64,000 nt of DNA from Candidatus Melainabacteria bacterium (lineage in GTDB: Bacteria > Cyanobacteriota > Vampirovibrionia > Obscuribacterales > Obscuribacteraceae). How positions within the stretch are numbered: position 1 is the first letter of the stretch; each line of letters opens with the position of its first letter. Location of the stretch: contig RXJR01000027.1 in assembly GCA_003963305.1 (NCBI GenBank), positions 335 to 64,334 on the forward strand, in the 5' to 3' direction. Under the pieces are notes generated by a model that was given only the letters and a program-made list of their open reading frames with translations, made no database searches and was not told where the DNA came from. Below, piece by piece: positions 1-8,695 of the stretch. Both the position numbers and the translations under genes were made by a program.

Positions 1-560
1 GGTGGCGGCGGAGGCGGCGGCGGCGGCACTGGTGGCGCCGTAACGGTAGCAGCGGTCTGCACCGTGAAGCTCTGCCCGAGTTCAGGGAACACATAGGTTC
101 TGTTGTAAACCATGGTGTCGTTCTGAAGTTTCGCGCCAAACAAATTGATCATGACCGGAATTTGAATCGGCTGAGTCACCGTGATTTCGTTGTACGGTGC
201 TTGCGATAACTGCCCCAGTCGAGTGACGTCGAATTGCTGGGCAATCTGAGTCGGACTGACGACACAAGTTGGCGTGCCGACGAAGACCGACGGATTGTTG
301 TGCGATGACAGAGCAGCGTTAGCGGCAGCCTGCGCAGCAGCGGTTGTCGCTACAGGGTCGTAGACCTGAGCACCACTAACTGTTTTCGTAATGTACGGAG
401 CTGAAGCTGCGGCACGAGCAGCATCTCTCGCTGCCTGGTCAGCATTGACATATGCCAGAAGCGGAATGGCTACGTCGAAGGCTACGACCCCGAAGGCTGC
501 GACAAAGATGGATGTTGCTGCCACCTCGACTGTCACGGAACCTGATTGGATTCTCTTCAT
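1..560 (-). CDS. TadE-like pseudopilin, C-terminus cut by window edge
   Basis: The minus-strand frame is open from an ATG at 560 to base 1 without a stop, so the gene runs off the left edge. The visible 186 residues start MKRIQSGSVTVEVAATSIFV, a short basic leader followed by a Gly-Ser, a nearby Glu and a single hydrophobic helix, as in class III (Tad/Flp) prepilins and TadE-like minor pilins. An Ala-rich helix (DQAARDAARAAA) follows, then a beta-rich part, and the visible end is a run of prolines (APPVPPPP..). It lies 17 bases after the VWA gene on the same strand, so it is the third gene of a Tad-like operon. I infer an envelope or pilus-tip role. The proline run may link to a further domain outside the window. 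Confidence 0.7.
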   Translation of the reverse strand, partial: MKRIQSGSVTVEVAATSIFVAAFGVVAFDVAIPLLAYVNADQAARDAARAAASAPYITKTVSGAQVYDPVATTAAAQAAANAALSSHNNPSVFVGTPTCVVSPTQIAQQFDVTRLGQLSQAPYNEITVTQPIQIPVMINLFGAKLQNDTMVYNRTYVFPELGQSFTVQTAATVTAPPVPPPPPPPP

Positions 561-577
561 TTTACGTCAACCCCTTT

Positions 578-2551
578 TTAGCCGCCGGCTCTGAGTAGGA
601 CAAGGCTTCTAGCGATAGCCTGGAATGCTGCGTTCAACTGACTTGCAGATGTGGTCGGGAAGTATGTACCGCCGGAGCCACCTGCAGACGAGATACCTGA
701 AAGTAAAGTGTTTTCTGCGGTCACCAGGGTTGGATCTGCATTCTGAGCCAGACCGATTGTGTAGATCGGAATGTTCGGTGCGTTGCAGGTCGCAGCCAGT
801 GCGAACAATCCTGCATTGGTGTTCCCGGCTGGAATAGTGGCCGGTGTACCAGGAGGTGGTGTCGGAATACCGTCCGTAAACAATACGATTGCTTTGCGGG
901 CTGTAGTTCGACCATTGGCGGTTACGTCTTGAATAGCGTTGTTCAAAGCGTCCCATATATTGGTTTGGCCTGTTGGCACAGCTTGTGTCGTAGTGGTGGT
1001 CGGGTCATAAGAACTCGTAGGCGGAGCTAGAGCTGCGAAAGCATTGTTGTAAGAACCAGGCGTTCCATCAGACAACGACACCCATGGCAGTGGGAACGTA
1101 CCACCAGATGGTTGTCCACCTGGCGTGTAAGGACTTGGGTACCAGGTACCGAAAGCACCTGAAATCAGATAGTTCGGTCCGGCGATAGTGTTCAAAGTTG
1201 GGCTCGAAGCGTAATCGGCAAAAGTGGAGAGACCGAAACGAGCATCAGTAGACAAGTTCATTGTACTGACGAAGTTCTGACCGGCACTGAGAGCCAGGTA
1301 GCTGGGGTTAGTGTTCTGAGCTGCATAAGCCCAGTACTGTTGCGCGGTCTGTCCGAGTGCCGCTACGAGCTGTGTCTTGTACGGGTTATTGTTCAAGTAG
1401 GTGGCACCGCCATTACTTGCATTGAGAACAGTGATGTTCGCAAGGTTCCCACGCGACTGTTCACATTCGACCACTGCTGTGGCTTTCCATGTGGCAGCGT
1501 TGAAGGTATACGCACCACCTGTAGTAGTGCTGGGGATCACGACCATATCGGTGAAACTAGCGCCACCTGGGTTGTACCAGCTCGGGTTGGGAGTTGACCC
1601 AGATATGTAAGGGTTCTGGGTTCCGTAGGCGGTGCCGGTGTAGGTGATGGGCTGTGGTGTGGGCACTCCGCTGACCAGAACGACGCCGCCAGGCAACTGA
1701 CCGGCTTCCGAACCAGCGCCACAACGTACTTGCTCGTTAAAGAACAAGCTCGTGCTGCACTTCGCAAGATTCTGTGGAGGCAGGGCATTCACCTGAGTAC
1801 CGTTGATCTGAATACCAGGAGTCTGGTTGTAGATGGTGTTAGGCGTATTACTGTTCTGGTTGGCAGTGAAGCCGTAGTTAACTCCACCAGCTCCGCCTCC
1901 GAGAGTCACATCCCAGTAACGGTTGACGTAAGCAACACCAGTCTGGTCGTCCATTGAACCGGAGAGGTCGAAGCAGAGGAACACGTCTAATTGCGGAAGA
2001 CCACCGGTCGATGAGGCTGTAGCTGTCTCAGTCGGCATGAGATTCATGAGCAACCCAGGTGCTGAGAAGATAGGCTTTGTCGTGTACGAGATCGTCACCG
2101 ACATTTTGACAGCACCAGAAGTCGTCAAATCTTGGTGCCAACTTCCGTCCTGGTTGAGAAATGAAATCGAGATGTTAGCCTTGCCCACGGGCGGAGTGGG
2201 TGGTGCCACATAAGGAGCGAGAGTGTTATTACAAATGGTCTGCACGTTATTGCTCATCGCACTGCCGAGGATCGAGTTCAGCTGCAGACAGAACACTGCC
2301 TCCTGCGCACATCCGTTGTACAGACCTTGCAATCCAGGTCCGGAGGATGCACTCGATGGAATCGTTGCAATCGCCCCTGTTCCAGAGAGTGCACATGCAC
2401 CAGCAACGTTCTCAACTTGAGTTATGAGCAGAAAGTATCTACCAATTTCAAATCCGAGAAGGCTTAACGGCAACACAATGAAAAATGCGATACAAGTGAT
2501 CAACACGATCATTGAGGCACCCTTGCGAGAACGTATGTTCTTTAGTCTCAT
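578..2551 (-). CDS. TadG-like protein with von Willebrand factor A domain
   Basis: A 657-residue protein. Residues 1-60 hold a basic leader (MRLKNIRSRKGAS) and one hydrophobic helix with a following Glu-rich turn, typical of the TadG/TadE N-terminal region. Near residue 195 the sequence LDVFLCFDLSGSMDD gives the DxSxS metal-ion-dependent adhesion motif of a VWA domain. A later KAIVLFTDGIPTPPPG gives the strand and Asp expected near the end of that fold. A long insert (about residues 205-480), rich in Asn, Gly, Thr and Pro, separates the two halves. Such proteins are anchored in the inner membrane and exposed to the outside, and are linked to Flp pilus assembly or adhesion. GGAG about 9 bases before the ATG supports the start. 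It sits between two TadE-like genes. Confidence 0.75.
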   Translation of the reverse strand: MRLKNIRSRKGASMIVLITCIAFFIVLPLSLLGFEIGRYFLLITQVENVAGACALSGTGAIATIPSSASSGPGLQGLYNGCAQEAVFCLQLNSILGSAMSNNVQTICNNTLAPYVAPPTPPVGKANISISFLNQDGSWHQDLTTSGAVKMSVTISYTTKPIFSAPGLLMNLMPTETATASSTGGLPQLDVFLCFDLSGSMDDQTGVAYVNRYWDVTLGGGAGGVNYGFTANQNSNTPNTIYNQTPGIQINGTQVNALPPQNLAKCSTSLFFNEQVRCGAGSEAGQLPGGVVLVSGVPTPQPITYTGTAYGTQNPYISGSTPNPSWYNPGGASFTDMVVIPSTTTGGAYTFNAATWKATAVVECEQSRGNLANITVLNASNGGATYLNNNPYKTQLVAALGQTAQQYWAYAAQNTNPSYLALSAGQNFVSTMNLSTDARFGLSTFADYASSPTLNTIAGPNYLISGAFGTWYPSPYTPGGQPSGGTFPLPWVSLSDGTPGSYNNAFAALAPPTSSYDPTTTTTQAVPTGQTNIWDALNNAIQDVTANGRTTARKAIVLFTDGIPTPPPGTPATIPAGNTNAGLFALAATCNAPNIPIYTIGLAQNADPTLVTAENTLLSGISSAGGSGGTYFPTTSASQLNAAFQAIARSLVLLRAGG

Positions 2552-2587
2552 TTCTTTGCTCCAGAGGGACAGAGTGATCGTTTGTGG

Positions 2588-3079
2588 TTACGAGCCACCA
2601 GAGGCTGCTGCTGCAGCGGTCTGGTTTTCGAAGTAAACAGCCTGGGTTGCCTGCAGAGTGATCGGTCCGGTTAGACCAGGTACCTGCAAACCGAATAAGT
2701 CATGCATCTGTACAAGCGGTGAAACACTTCCAGTGTCGGTTACCTGAAGGAAGTAAGCAGGATAGGTCTTGGGCGCTCCTGACGAGGTGTACGTGACTGT
2801 ACGCTGCACAAAACTGACAACCGGAGTGGCACATGAGACACCAGCCGGCTTGTGCGTCGTGCAATAGTTCGATGCAGCGGTAGTAGCAGTCGCGAGGTCA
2901 GGCATCTCTGAGCCGAGTTGCGCGCCGTTTTTGACGATGCACTCAAACATGTAGACCTTATAGAAGATCGACGCCATGATGATGATCGGAAAGGCTACTC
3001 CCAACAATAACAAGATAATTGCAGCAGGAAACTCTGCCAATTGACTGCCGTGGGAACTTCTAACTCTGTTTTTTCGCAT
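2588..3079 (-). CDS. TadE-like pseudopilin
   Basis: A 163-residue protein, first gene of the three-gene pseudopilin operon. The N-terminus has a charged leader (MRKNRVRSSHGSQLAEF) followed by a hydrophobic helix (AAIILLLLGVAFPIIIMASIF). The Glu five residues or so into the mature part matches the class III prepilin and TadE pattern. Two pairs of cysteines occur in the C-terminal beta-rich part (FECIV, YCTTH, VSCAT), so disulphides are possible outside the cell. It ends in an Ala/Ser/Gly tail. No clear ribosome site was seen before the ATG. I infer a minor pilin or pilus-like envelope protein that works with the two genes downstream. Confidence 0.65.
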   Translation of the reverse strand: MRKNRVRSSHGSQLAEFPAAIILLLLGVAFPIIIMASIFYKVYMFECIVKNGAQLGSEMPDLATATTAASNYCTTHKPAGVSCATPVVSFVQRTVTYTSSGAPKTYPAYFLQVTDTGSVSPLVQMHDLFGLQVPGLTGPITLQATQAVYFENQTAAAAASGGS

Positions 3080-3199
3080 GGTAAAAGGTTAGCTGAGGAG
3101 ACTACTATTATTCTCTTGCCCAAAGCCGAGTTCGCAATAACGGAACGAATAAATAATTAAGATTCGTCCGATTCTCTGAAACGCAACAAGATTGAGGCA

Positions 3200-6100
3200 T
3201 TAGCCCGAAGGCATTGCGATTTTACCCTTCTCTGATGTCAGGTTGGAAGTTGTTTTGAGCTTTTCAATGGCTGCCAAGTATCGCGCGGATGATGAAGGAT
3301 CCACTTTCTGACCGTCCTGACAGGCTTCTACGGCCTTCGCGACGTTGCCACTAGCCGCATAGGCTTCAACGAGTTTCAGCCTACAGTAAGTGTCTCTGGG
3401 GTTTTCGGTTACGAGTTTCAGGAAAACATCAACTGCTTCGTTCCCTCTCTTAGCTTCGAGTAAAAGCAGCCCAAGATTTCGCCGATCGGTCGGATCAGCA
3501 GCTCCGGAGGCATCTAGCGATTGGAATTCACTGATTGCATCCGTCGAGTTCCCTTTCATCACAAGCGCATAGGCAAGATACTTTCGAGCCTGTGTGCTGT
3601 TCGGATTGACTTGAACTGCTGACGCAAAATAGTTACAAGCAGCTCTCGCGTCGTGAGCTTTCATCTTCGCATAACCCTGATTCATCAGAGTTTGATAGTC
3701 ACCCTGAATAATCTTGATTCCATCTGAAGCGCTGGCTACAGTTACAGAAGAGTGTCGCTCGACTTTGTTCAGCGCCGCAAGTTTTCTCTTCGCTTCCGCG
3801 TAGTCTGGATTTACAGCTAGAGCGGCCTGATAATCTTGTATAGCTGAAGCAGAGTCGCCCTTTTGCTCGAAAATGACACCACGCCAGAAGTGTGCATCAG
3901 CATTCTTGGGATCCAGACTCAATGCCTTTTCAAACTCTTGCGCTGCTGTGACAGTGTTGCCTACAAACTGGTTATAGAAGCCGTGCGAAGCAACATACTG
4001 TGCATTGGTTGGATTTATATCAATGGCAGCCTGAACCGCCGCCAGTGCTGCAGGGTAATTCTTCATAACGCCATAACAGTAAGCTTGATCCATATAAGCG
4101 TCAGGATCTCGCTTGGGGTCTATAGCAAAGCCTTGTTTGAAGTTCGCAATCGCTTCCTTCATCTTGTTCAAGCGCATGTACGCACGCCCCCTGGCGATGG
4201 CCAGTTCAAAGCCGTCATATTTCTTGGGCACGGCCAGCAACTCTTTCAAAGCGGCATCAAGCTTATTCTGCCTGGTATAAATGTCTGCTATCGCTATGTA
4301 AGCAGCGACATAGCCCGGATCATAGTGCAGGGCTGTGTTGTAGTCGGCAAGAGCTTTATCGAACTTATTTAAGTATCCGTATAGCCAGGCTCGAGTCGCA
4401 TAAATGGGCGCACTCTTCGGATCTACTTTAAGAGCAGCGTCATATGCAGCTAACGCACCAGCAGTGTCGTTCATATCACGGAGGGCTGCGCCTTTTCCGA
4501 CATAAGCGTCAGCAGTCGCATCGTTCTTGGGAAAGCTTATAGCTGTATTGAAATCCTTGAGCGCAGCTTTAGGATTGCCCTTCTTAACAAGAGCCCAGCC
4601 TCTTCTTGCATAAATCCATGGGGCGCGCTGACCAAGTCTGAGTGCAGTGGTGCAATCATCGTATGCGCCTTTTGCATCGTTAAGATCAAGTTCGGCCTTG
4701 GCTCTCAAGCCGTACAAGAATCCATCGGCCTTTGCTGTTGGGTCGTTTTCGATCAATGCATCTGTATCTTTCTTCAAAACCGCATGCTTATTCAGCTTCC
4801 AGGCAGCAAGCGCATGCGCACGCAATAACTGTCCATCGAGAGGAGTTGCATTCAAAGCCTGATCGTACTCTTCGAAAGCCTGAGCCAATTTCCCTTGAGC
4901 GCCTAGAATTTTGCCCTTCAGATAGTGGGCCTGAGTATTTGAAGGGTCGAAGAAGAAGACTGGACTGATTGTGGACTCTGCACCCTTAAAATCGCGTTTG
5001 TTGAACTGACTTTCTGCAGAAGCGACCAGTGAATTAGCAACTGGAATTCGTACAACGAAGAACAAAGCTACCAATCCAACTACGCCGCCAAGTGCAATGC
5101 CGACCTTGGGTGATAGAGTCACCTTCTTTGTTGGTCGAATTGATGGTGGAGGCAACTGCTGCGGACCAGTGGGACGAATGTTCTTCGCCCGGGCAGCGTC
5201 TTCGGCGCTGTCTGCCTTCTCTTCTAAATTTATGGGCTCTGCCTTCTTCGAGGCAAATTTCATACGCTGTGCACGCGCCGCTTCAGCCTCGATCTCTGCA
5301 TCAGGCGGGCGGAATTTCTTCAACCGCTCGACATTGGCCTGGGCACTTAGCGTAAGGGCGTCAGTAGCAGGATCAAATGGAGCAGCAGTATCAGAAGTGG
5401 CAGAGGAATCTCCTGGTGCGAAGCTTTCAGCAGATGGCACATTGGTGTGTGTGGCGGCTGCCTTGGAGTCCTTTTTGAATTTTGCAAGTAAATTACCTGG
5501 CTTAGAGCTGACTTTTGGCGCTTCTGCCTCTTCCGTAGAAGAGGAGCCAACTCCAATCGAGTCAAGCTCGGACTTGGAGTAGTTTGTCGTTCCGATCGAG
5601 TCTAGCTCGGACTTGGAGTAGTTTGCCGTTCCAATCGAGTCTAGCTCGGACTTGGAGTAATTTGACGTTCCAATCGAATCTAGCTCGGACTTGGAGTAGT
5701 TTGCTGTTCCAATCGAGTCTAGCTCGGACTTGGAGTAATTTGACGTTCCAATCGAATCTAGCTCGGACTTGGAGTAGTTTGCTGTTCCAATTGAGTCTAG
5801 CTCGGACTTGGAGTAATTTGACGTTCCAATCGAATCTAGCTCGGACTTGGAGTAATTTGACGTTCCAATCGAATCTAGCTCGGACTTGGAGTAGTTTGTC
5901 GTTCCAATCGAGTCTAGCTCGGACTTGGAGTAATTTGACGTTCCAATTGAGTCAAGCTCTGATTTCGAGTATGCAGGCTCAGTTTGGTCTTCTGCCAAAG
6001 TTTCAACTTCAGAATGTTCCTGCACATGCTCAATCAGCTCTTCAGATTCGCCGTCTGAGTGATCTGAACTCTCTGGTGCGAGTTCTTCTTGCTCTTGAAC

Positions 6101-6547
6101 GGATTCCGGCGCGACCTCCTCTTGTGTGGCCTCATCGTAAACAACCGCGGATTCTTCAGCGTAGGTTTCGTCTGACTCTGAGGTTAGAGAATCTGTCGCT
6201 GCTTCACCACCATTATTCGCATGGCTGGAAAGCAGCTCGGTGATGTCCATTTCCAGATTCTGGTTCAGCCTGGAAAGCTCTTTCTGAGGCACCTCGTAAT
6301 ACTCGAAGGTACCGGTTGTGAGCCCTAGAATCTTATCTACAGCCCCACTATCGGTCAGTCGCCCCGCCTGGGGATCCTTTGTCACCGCACCAACAATGCG
6401 GCTTGCGGATTCTATACCTATAAGTCCTATAAAATCGTCGCAGGCAATTCTCAAGACGCCGCAGTTGATGTCCACGTCTTTGACACGACTCAAGGCGTCG
6501 TACAGACCAGTCGTCTCTTCAATTTCGCCAGCTAATAAGGGAGGCAA
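3200..6547 (-). CDS. Large membrane-anchored TPR protein with 13-residue repeats
   Basis: An 1115-residue protein. Residues 1-90 look like a PATAN/DUF4388-type domain (a GVLRI strand, then a GRLTDSGAVDKILGL..GTFEYYEV end), a family found in signalling proteins; this is a weak pattern match. Residues 100-190 are acidic. Residues about 191-334 are eleven tandem copies of YSKSELDSIGT(S/T/A)N. One membrane helix (VGIALGGVVGLVALFFVVRI) lies near residue 480-500. The rest is a superhelix of many TPR units (for example KAALKDFNTAISFPKNDA, ALADYNTALHYDPGYVAA). The start is a TTG: no ATG or GTG lies between it and the in-frame stop at about 6587. The likely layout is an N-terminal cytosolic regulatory part and a C-terminal outside TPR scaffold. 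Function unknown. Confidence 0.75.
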   Translation of the reverse strand: MPPLLAGEIEETTGLYDALSRVKDVDINCGVLRIACDDFIGLIGIESASRIVGAVTKDPQAGRLTDSGAVDKILGLTTGTFEYYEVPQKELSRLNQNLEMDITELLSSHANNGGEAATDSLTSESDETYAEESAVVYDEATQEEVAPESVQEQEELAPESSDHSDGESEELIEHVQEHSEVETLAEDQTEPAYSKSELDSIGTSNYSKSELDSIGTTNYSKSELDSIGTSNYSKSELDSIGTSNYSKSELDSIGTANYSKSELDSIGTSNYSKSELDSIGTANYSKSELDSIGTSNYSKSELDSIGTANYSKSELDSIGTTNYSKSELDSIGVGSSSTEEAEAPKVSSKPGNLLAKFKKDSKAAATHTNVPSAESFAPGDSSATSDTAAPFDPATDALTLSAQANVERLKKFRPPDAEIEAEAARAQRMKFASKKAEPINLEEKADSAEDAARAKNIRPTGPQQLPPPSIRPTKKVTLSPKVGIALGGVVGLVALFFVVRIPVANSLVASAESQFNKRDFKGAESTISPVFFFDPSNTQAHYLKGKILGAQGKLAQAFEEYDQALNATPLDGQLLRAHALAAWKLNKHAVLKKDTDALIENDPTAKADGFLYGLRAKAELDLNDAKGAYDDCTTALRLGQRAPWIYARRGWALVKKGNPKAALKDFNTAISFPKNDATADAYVGKGAALRDMNDTAGALAAYDAALKVDPKSAPIYATRAWLYGYLNKFDKALADYNTALHYDPGYVAAYIAIADIYTRQNKLDAALKELLAVPKKYDGFELAIARGRAYMRLNKMKEAIANFKQGFAIDPKRDPDAYMDQAYCYGVMKNYPAALAAVQAAIDINPTNAQYVASHGFYNQFVGNTVTAAQEFEKALSLDPKNADAHFWRGVIFEQKGDSASAIQDYQAALAVNPDYAEAKRKLAALNKVERHSSVTVASASDGIKIIQGDYQTLMNQGYAKMKAHDARAACNYFASAVQVNPNSTQARKYLAYALVMKGNSTDAISEFQSLDASGAADPTDRRNLGLLLLEAKRGNEAVDVFLKLVTENPRDTYCRLKLVEAYAASGNVAKAVEACQDGQKVDPSSSARYLAAIEKLKTTSNLTSEKGKIAMPSG
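5546..5975 (-). repeat. Eleven 39-bp in-frame tandem repeats
   Basis: Eleven units of 39 bases encode a 13-residue motif with core YSKSELDSIG inside the large TPR gene. The units fall into two DNA types that differ at about four positions (read on + strand, one type begins gtttgctgttcc, the other atttgacgttcc). They mostly alternate, which suggests copying of a 78-base double unit. The edge units are the most diverged. Confidence 0.95.
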
Positions 6548-6700
6548 GGCAGTTCTTTTGTTTGATTGGGGCCGTTGGGCTTCTATCTATTTACCCTGAA
6601 TGTTCACCAGAATAGCGTTTCCCCGAGAGCCCGCAGGATTCGCAATCTACTGAACACATACAGTATAGATTATCCGTGTAAATCGATGCACTTCGAAAGG

Positions 6701-8458
6701 TTACTTTCTCGACCGACTGCCCTTTGCAAGAGGTCTCAGGTCAAAGACTTCGAAGGGAGAGACACGCCAACCAATCTCCATACCCAGGACCCAGGGGTGT
6801 TTGGCTGTATACGTGTTAAACAGCATCGGCGCCCGCTTCGTGAGCGCATGATAGAAGGCATACTCCTGTGGATACTTTTCTTTCTGTTCCTCGAGCATGT
6901 AATAATCCCGGTTCCACTTCTGCACGATCATATATTCGAAACCTGCGTTTGCCAGGTCTTCCGGAGTGCGATAGTTGTGGGGTCTGGGCGGCACGAAGTC
7001 TGGTCGCCAGATATCGGGTGTAACCTTATAAAGCTCGAAATCAGGCCACTCCCAGGAGCTTTCGAGCGCGATTTTCGTTCCAGGTGGAATATTCTTCTTT
7101 AAAAAGGGGTAAACCAGAGCTCGCTCGCTCAGATGCGACTTCTGCCACTGGTCAAAAACCAGCCGCCGCATCGGGAAGAAGAAAGCTGACAATCCAATAA
7201 TTGTCACCAATATCAAGCTGCCCGTGCGAGCCGCAGTAGTTGACATTCGTTTGGCAAAAATGCAGTTCAGGAAGTCGTAAATACAAGTCAAGCCATATCC
7301 GGCTAACAGAGAGATGACAGGCAGCATCGGCAAAACCCAGCGAGCCCAGTGCCTGGGATTCAGACAGGTGCCGACCATAAAAACCGTCAACAGAATTAGA
7401 TATATGTATGTCTTAAAACAGCGCCGCCGAAAAGGAACAACAAATAAAGCAATCACGGCCGCTGCCGTCAAATATTTGCCGATTGCCTCAGGAATGCCCT
7501 CGACCATGTAATAGTGAAAATTGCCGAACGGTCCAAGCCCTGTCAGTTCAGCAAAATTAGACTGAGTCTCGAACTTCAAGTCATCAAGCAATTGGTGGAA
7601 ATCGAAAAATACAAACGGAGAGGTCATGAAGAAAGTGACGAAACTCACCAGAGCGGTGACTATGCCGGCTCTGAAGAGCGCCGGTCGCTGGGAGCTGTAA
7701 GATTTACGAAGCAGCGATACACCATATATAGTGGCAAGAGGAAGCGTTAAAGCCAGACAAAAAAATCTCGTCGAAACAGCAAGCCCAATCGTAATTCCAA
7801 TAGCGATTGCCAGGAAGCGATTGGTGGGGCGCTCGATAATTTGATCGAGAAGAAACATCGAAATCAAAATCAGCAGATTGGCCAGCATGTCGGGGCGCAA
7901 GATCTGACCGTAGTAAACGACAAGCGGCGAGAGCGCATAAAACGTCACAGCCAGCATCGCCGGCACTCGACCCACCCACCGCCGCCCAACGACGTACAAC
8001 AACGGCAAAGAGAGAATCACAAAAGCAACAGAGCTCAGGCGAGGCCACTTGAGCAGCACATCCATGTTTCGAAATACCATCTGAAATGGAGTGTAGTGTG
8101 GATCTACAATGGCTTGCCCTGTGAATAATTGAACAATTTTGTAGTAAGCCCAGAGTGAATAAATGGTCGTAGATGCAGGATTAACGAACCATCCCGGGTC
8201 GAGCGTGTTATGGGTAATCATAAAGAGACTGACCGGTCCGTAACAGAGTTCATCGTTCTCAACACAAATCGGACTATCGCCATTCAGCCCGACCAATAGA
8301 AAAGCCAGACAAGACAAAACGATAGCCAACATAAAGCGCGTATCGGATTTCTGCCATTCAAGCTCGGACAGGAATGTGTGAAACATTTCTTCCAGGCGCA
8401 AGGCAAAATAGCTCACTTGAAAGTGCAGCTCACCTAATGCTTTATTCAGCGATGACAT
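6701..8458 (-). CDS. GT-C fold membrane glycosyltransferase (GT39/ArnT-like)
   Basis: A 585-residue polytopic protein with about ten hydrophobic segments. After the first membrane helix there is an acidic loop (CVENDELCYGPVSLFM) that matches the place of the catalytic Asp/Glu in GT-C enzymes of the GT39/PMT/ArnT group. These use polyprenyl-phosphate sugars and transfer them to lipid or protein on the outer face of the inner membrane. The C-terminal third is a soluble domain (EDLANAGFEYMIVQKW) like the outside domains of this group. The ATG start is followed by an amphipathic soluble N-terminus of about 40 residues. It stands alone between the large TPR gene and a divergent secreted protein. 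The acceptor cannot be told from sequence. Confidence 0.75.
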   Translation of the reverse strand: MSSLNKALGELHFQVSYFALRLEEMFHTFLSELEWQKSDTRFMLAIVLSCLAFLLVGLNGDSPICVENDELCYGPVSLFMITHNTLDPGWFVNPASTTIYSLWAYYKIVQLFTGQAIVDPHYTPFQMVFRNMDVLLKWPRLSSVAFVILSLPLLYVVGRRWVGRVPAMLAVTFYALSPLVVYYGQILRPDMLANLLILISMFLLDQIIERPTNRFLAIAIGITIGLAVSTRFFCLALTLPLATIYGVSLLRKSYSSQRPALFRAGIVTALVSFVTFFMTSPFVFFDFHQLLDDLKFETQSNFAELTGLGPFGNFHYYMVEGIPEAIGKYLTAAAVIALFVVPFRRRCFKTYIYLILLTVFMVGTCLNPRHWARWVLPMLPVISLLAGYGLTCIYDFLNCIFAKRMSTTAARTGSLILVTIIGLSAFFFPMRRLVFDQWQKSHLSERALVYPFLKKNIPPGTKIALESSWEWPDFELYKVTPDIWRPDFVPPRPHNYRTPEDLANAGFEYMIVQKWNRDYYMLEEQKEKYPQEYAFYHALTKRAPMLFNTYTAKHPWVLGMEIGWRVSPFEVFDLRPLAKGSRSRK

Positions 8459-8551
8459 TACTCGCTACTTGTCTCGATTCAAACAATGACTGAGTATTAA
8501 GGCGGAGTTCCAAATTCAGGTATCCGCGGAAATCCAAGCTCATAGACGCTT

Positions 8552-8569
8552 ATGGAATACAAATTCCAT
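8552..8569. promoter_or_regulatory. Operator-like inverted repeat
   Basis: A perfect 7-base inverted repeat with a 4-base spacer (ATGGAAT, ACAA, ATTCCAT) in the 237-base gap between the divergent GT-C gene and the secreted-protein gene. Size and symmetry suit a repressor dimer site. No protein in the window can be tied to it. Confidence 0.4.
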
Positions 8570-8623
8570 CCTAAATCGTATGTTAAACGGTGTCAACGCA
8601 CAGACAGACTCCAATATGAGTGA

Positions 8624-8658
8624 ATTCTAGAGCGCCGAAGCGGGAAAAGCTCTAGAAT
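8624..8658. promoter_or_regulatory. 10-bp inverted repeat just upstream of secreted-protein gene
   Basis: Perfect arms ATTCTAGAGC (8624-8633) and GCTCTAGAAT (8649-8658) flank a 15-base loop. It ends 37 bases before the ATG of the gene at 8696, so it would form a hairpin in its leader or serve as a protein site. No T-run follows, so it is not a standard terminator. Confidence 0.45.
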
Positions 8659-8695
8659 CATGAATTGGCTTAGGCCCGCAATTCTGGATTGATTT

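Noticed and set aside
5584-6243. 219-residue plus-strand frame made of RTWSSL-type repeats
   Set aside because: It is the antisense of the 39-bp repeat in the giant TPR gene; it exists only because the repeat length is a multiple of three.
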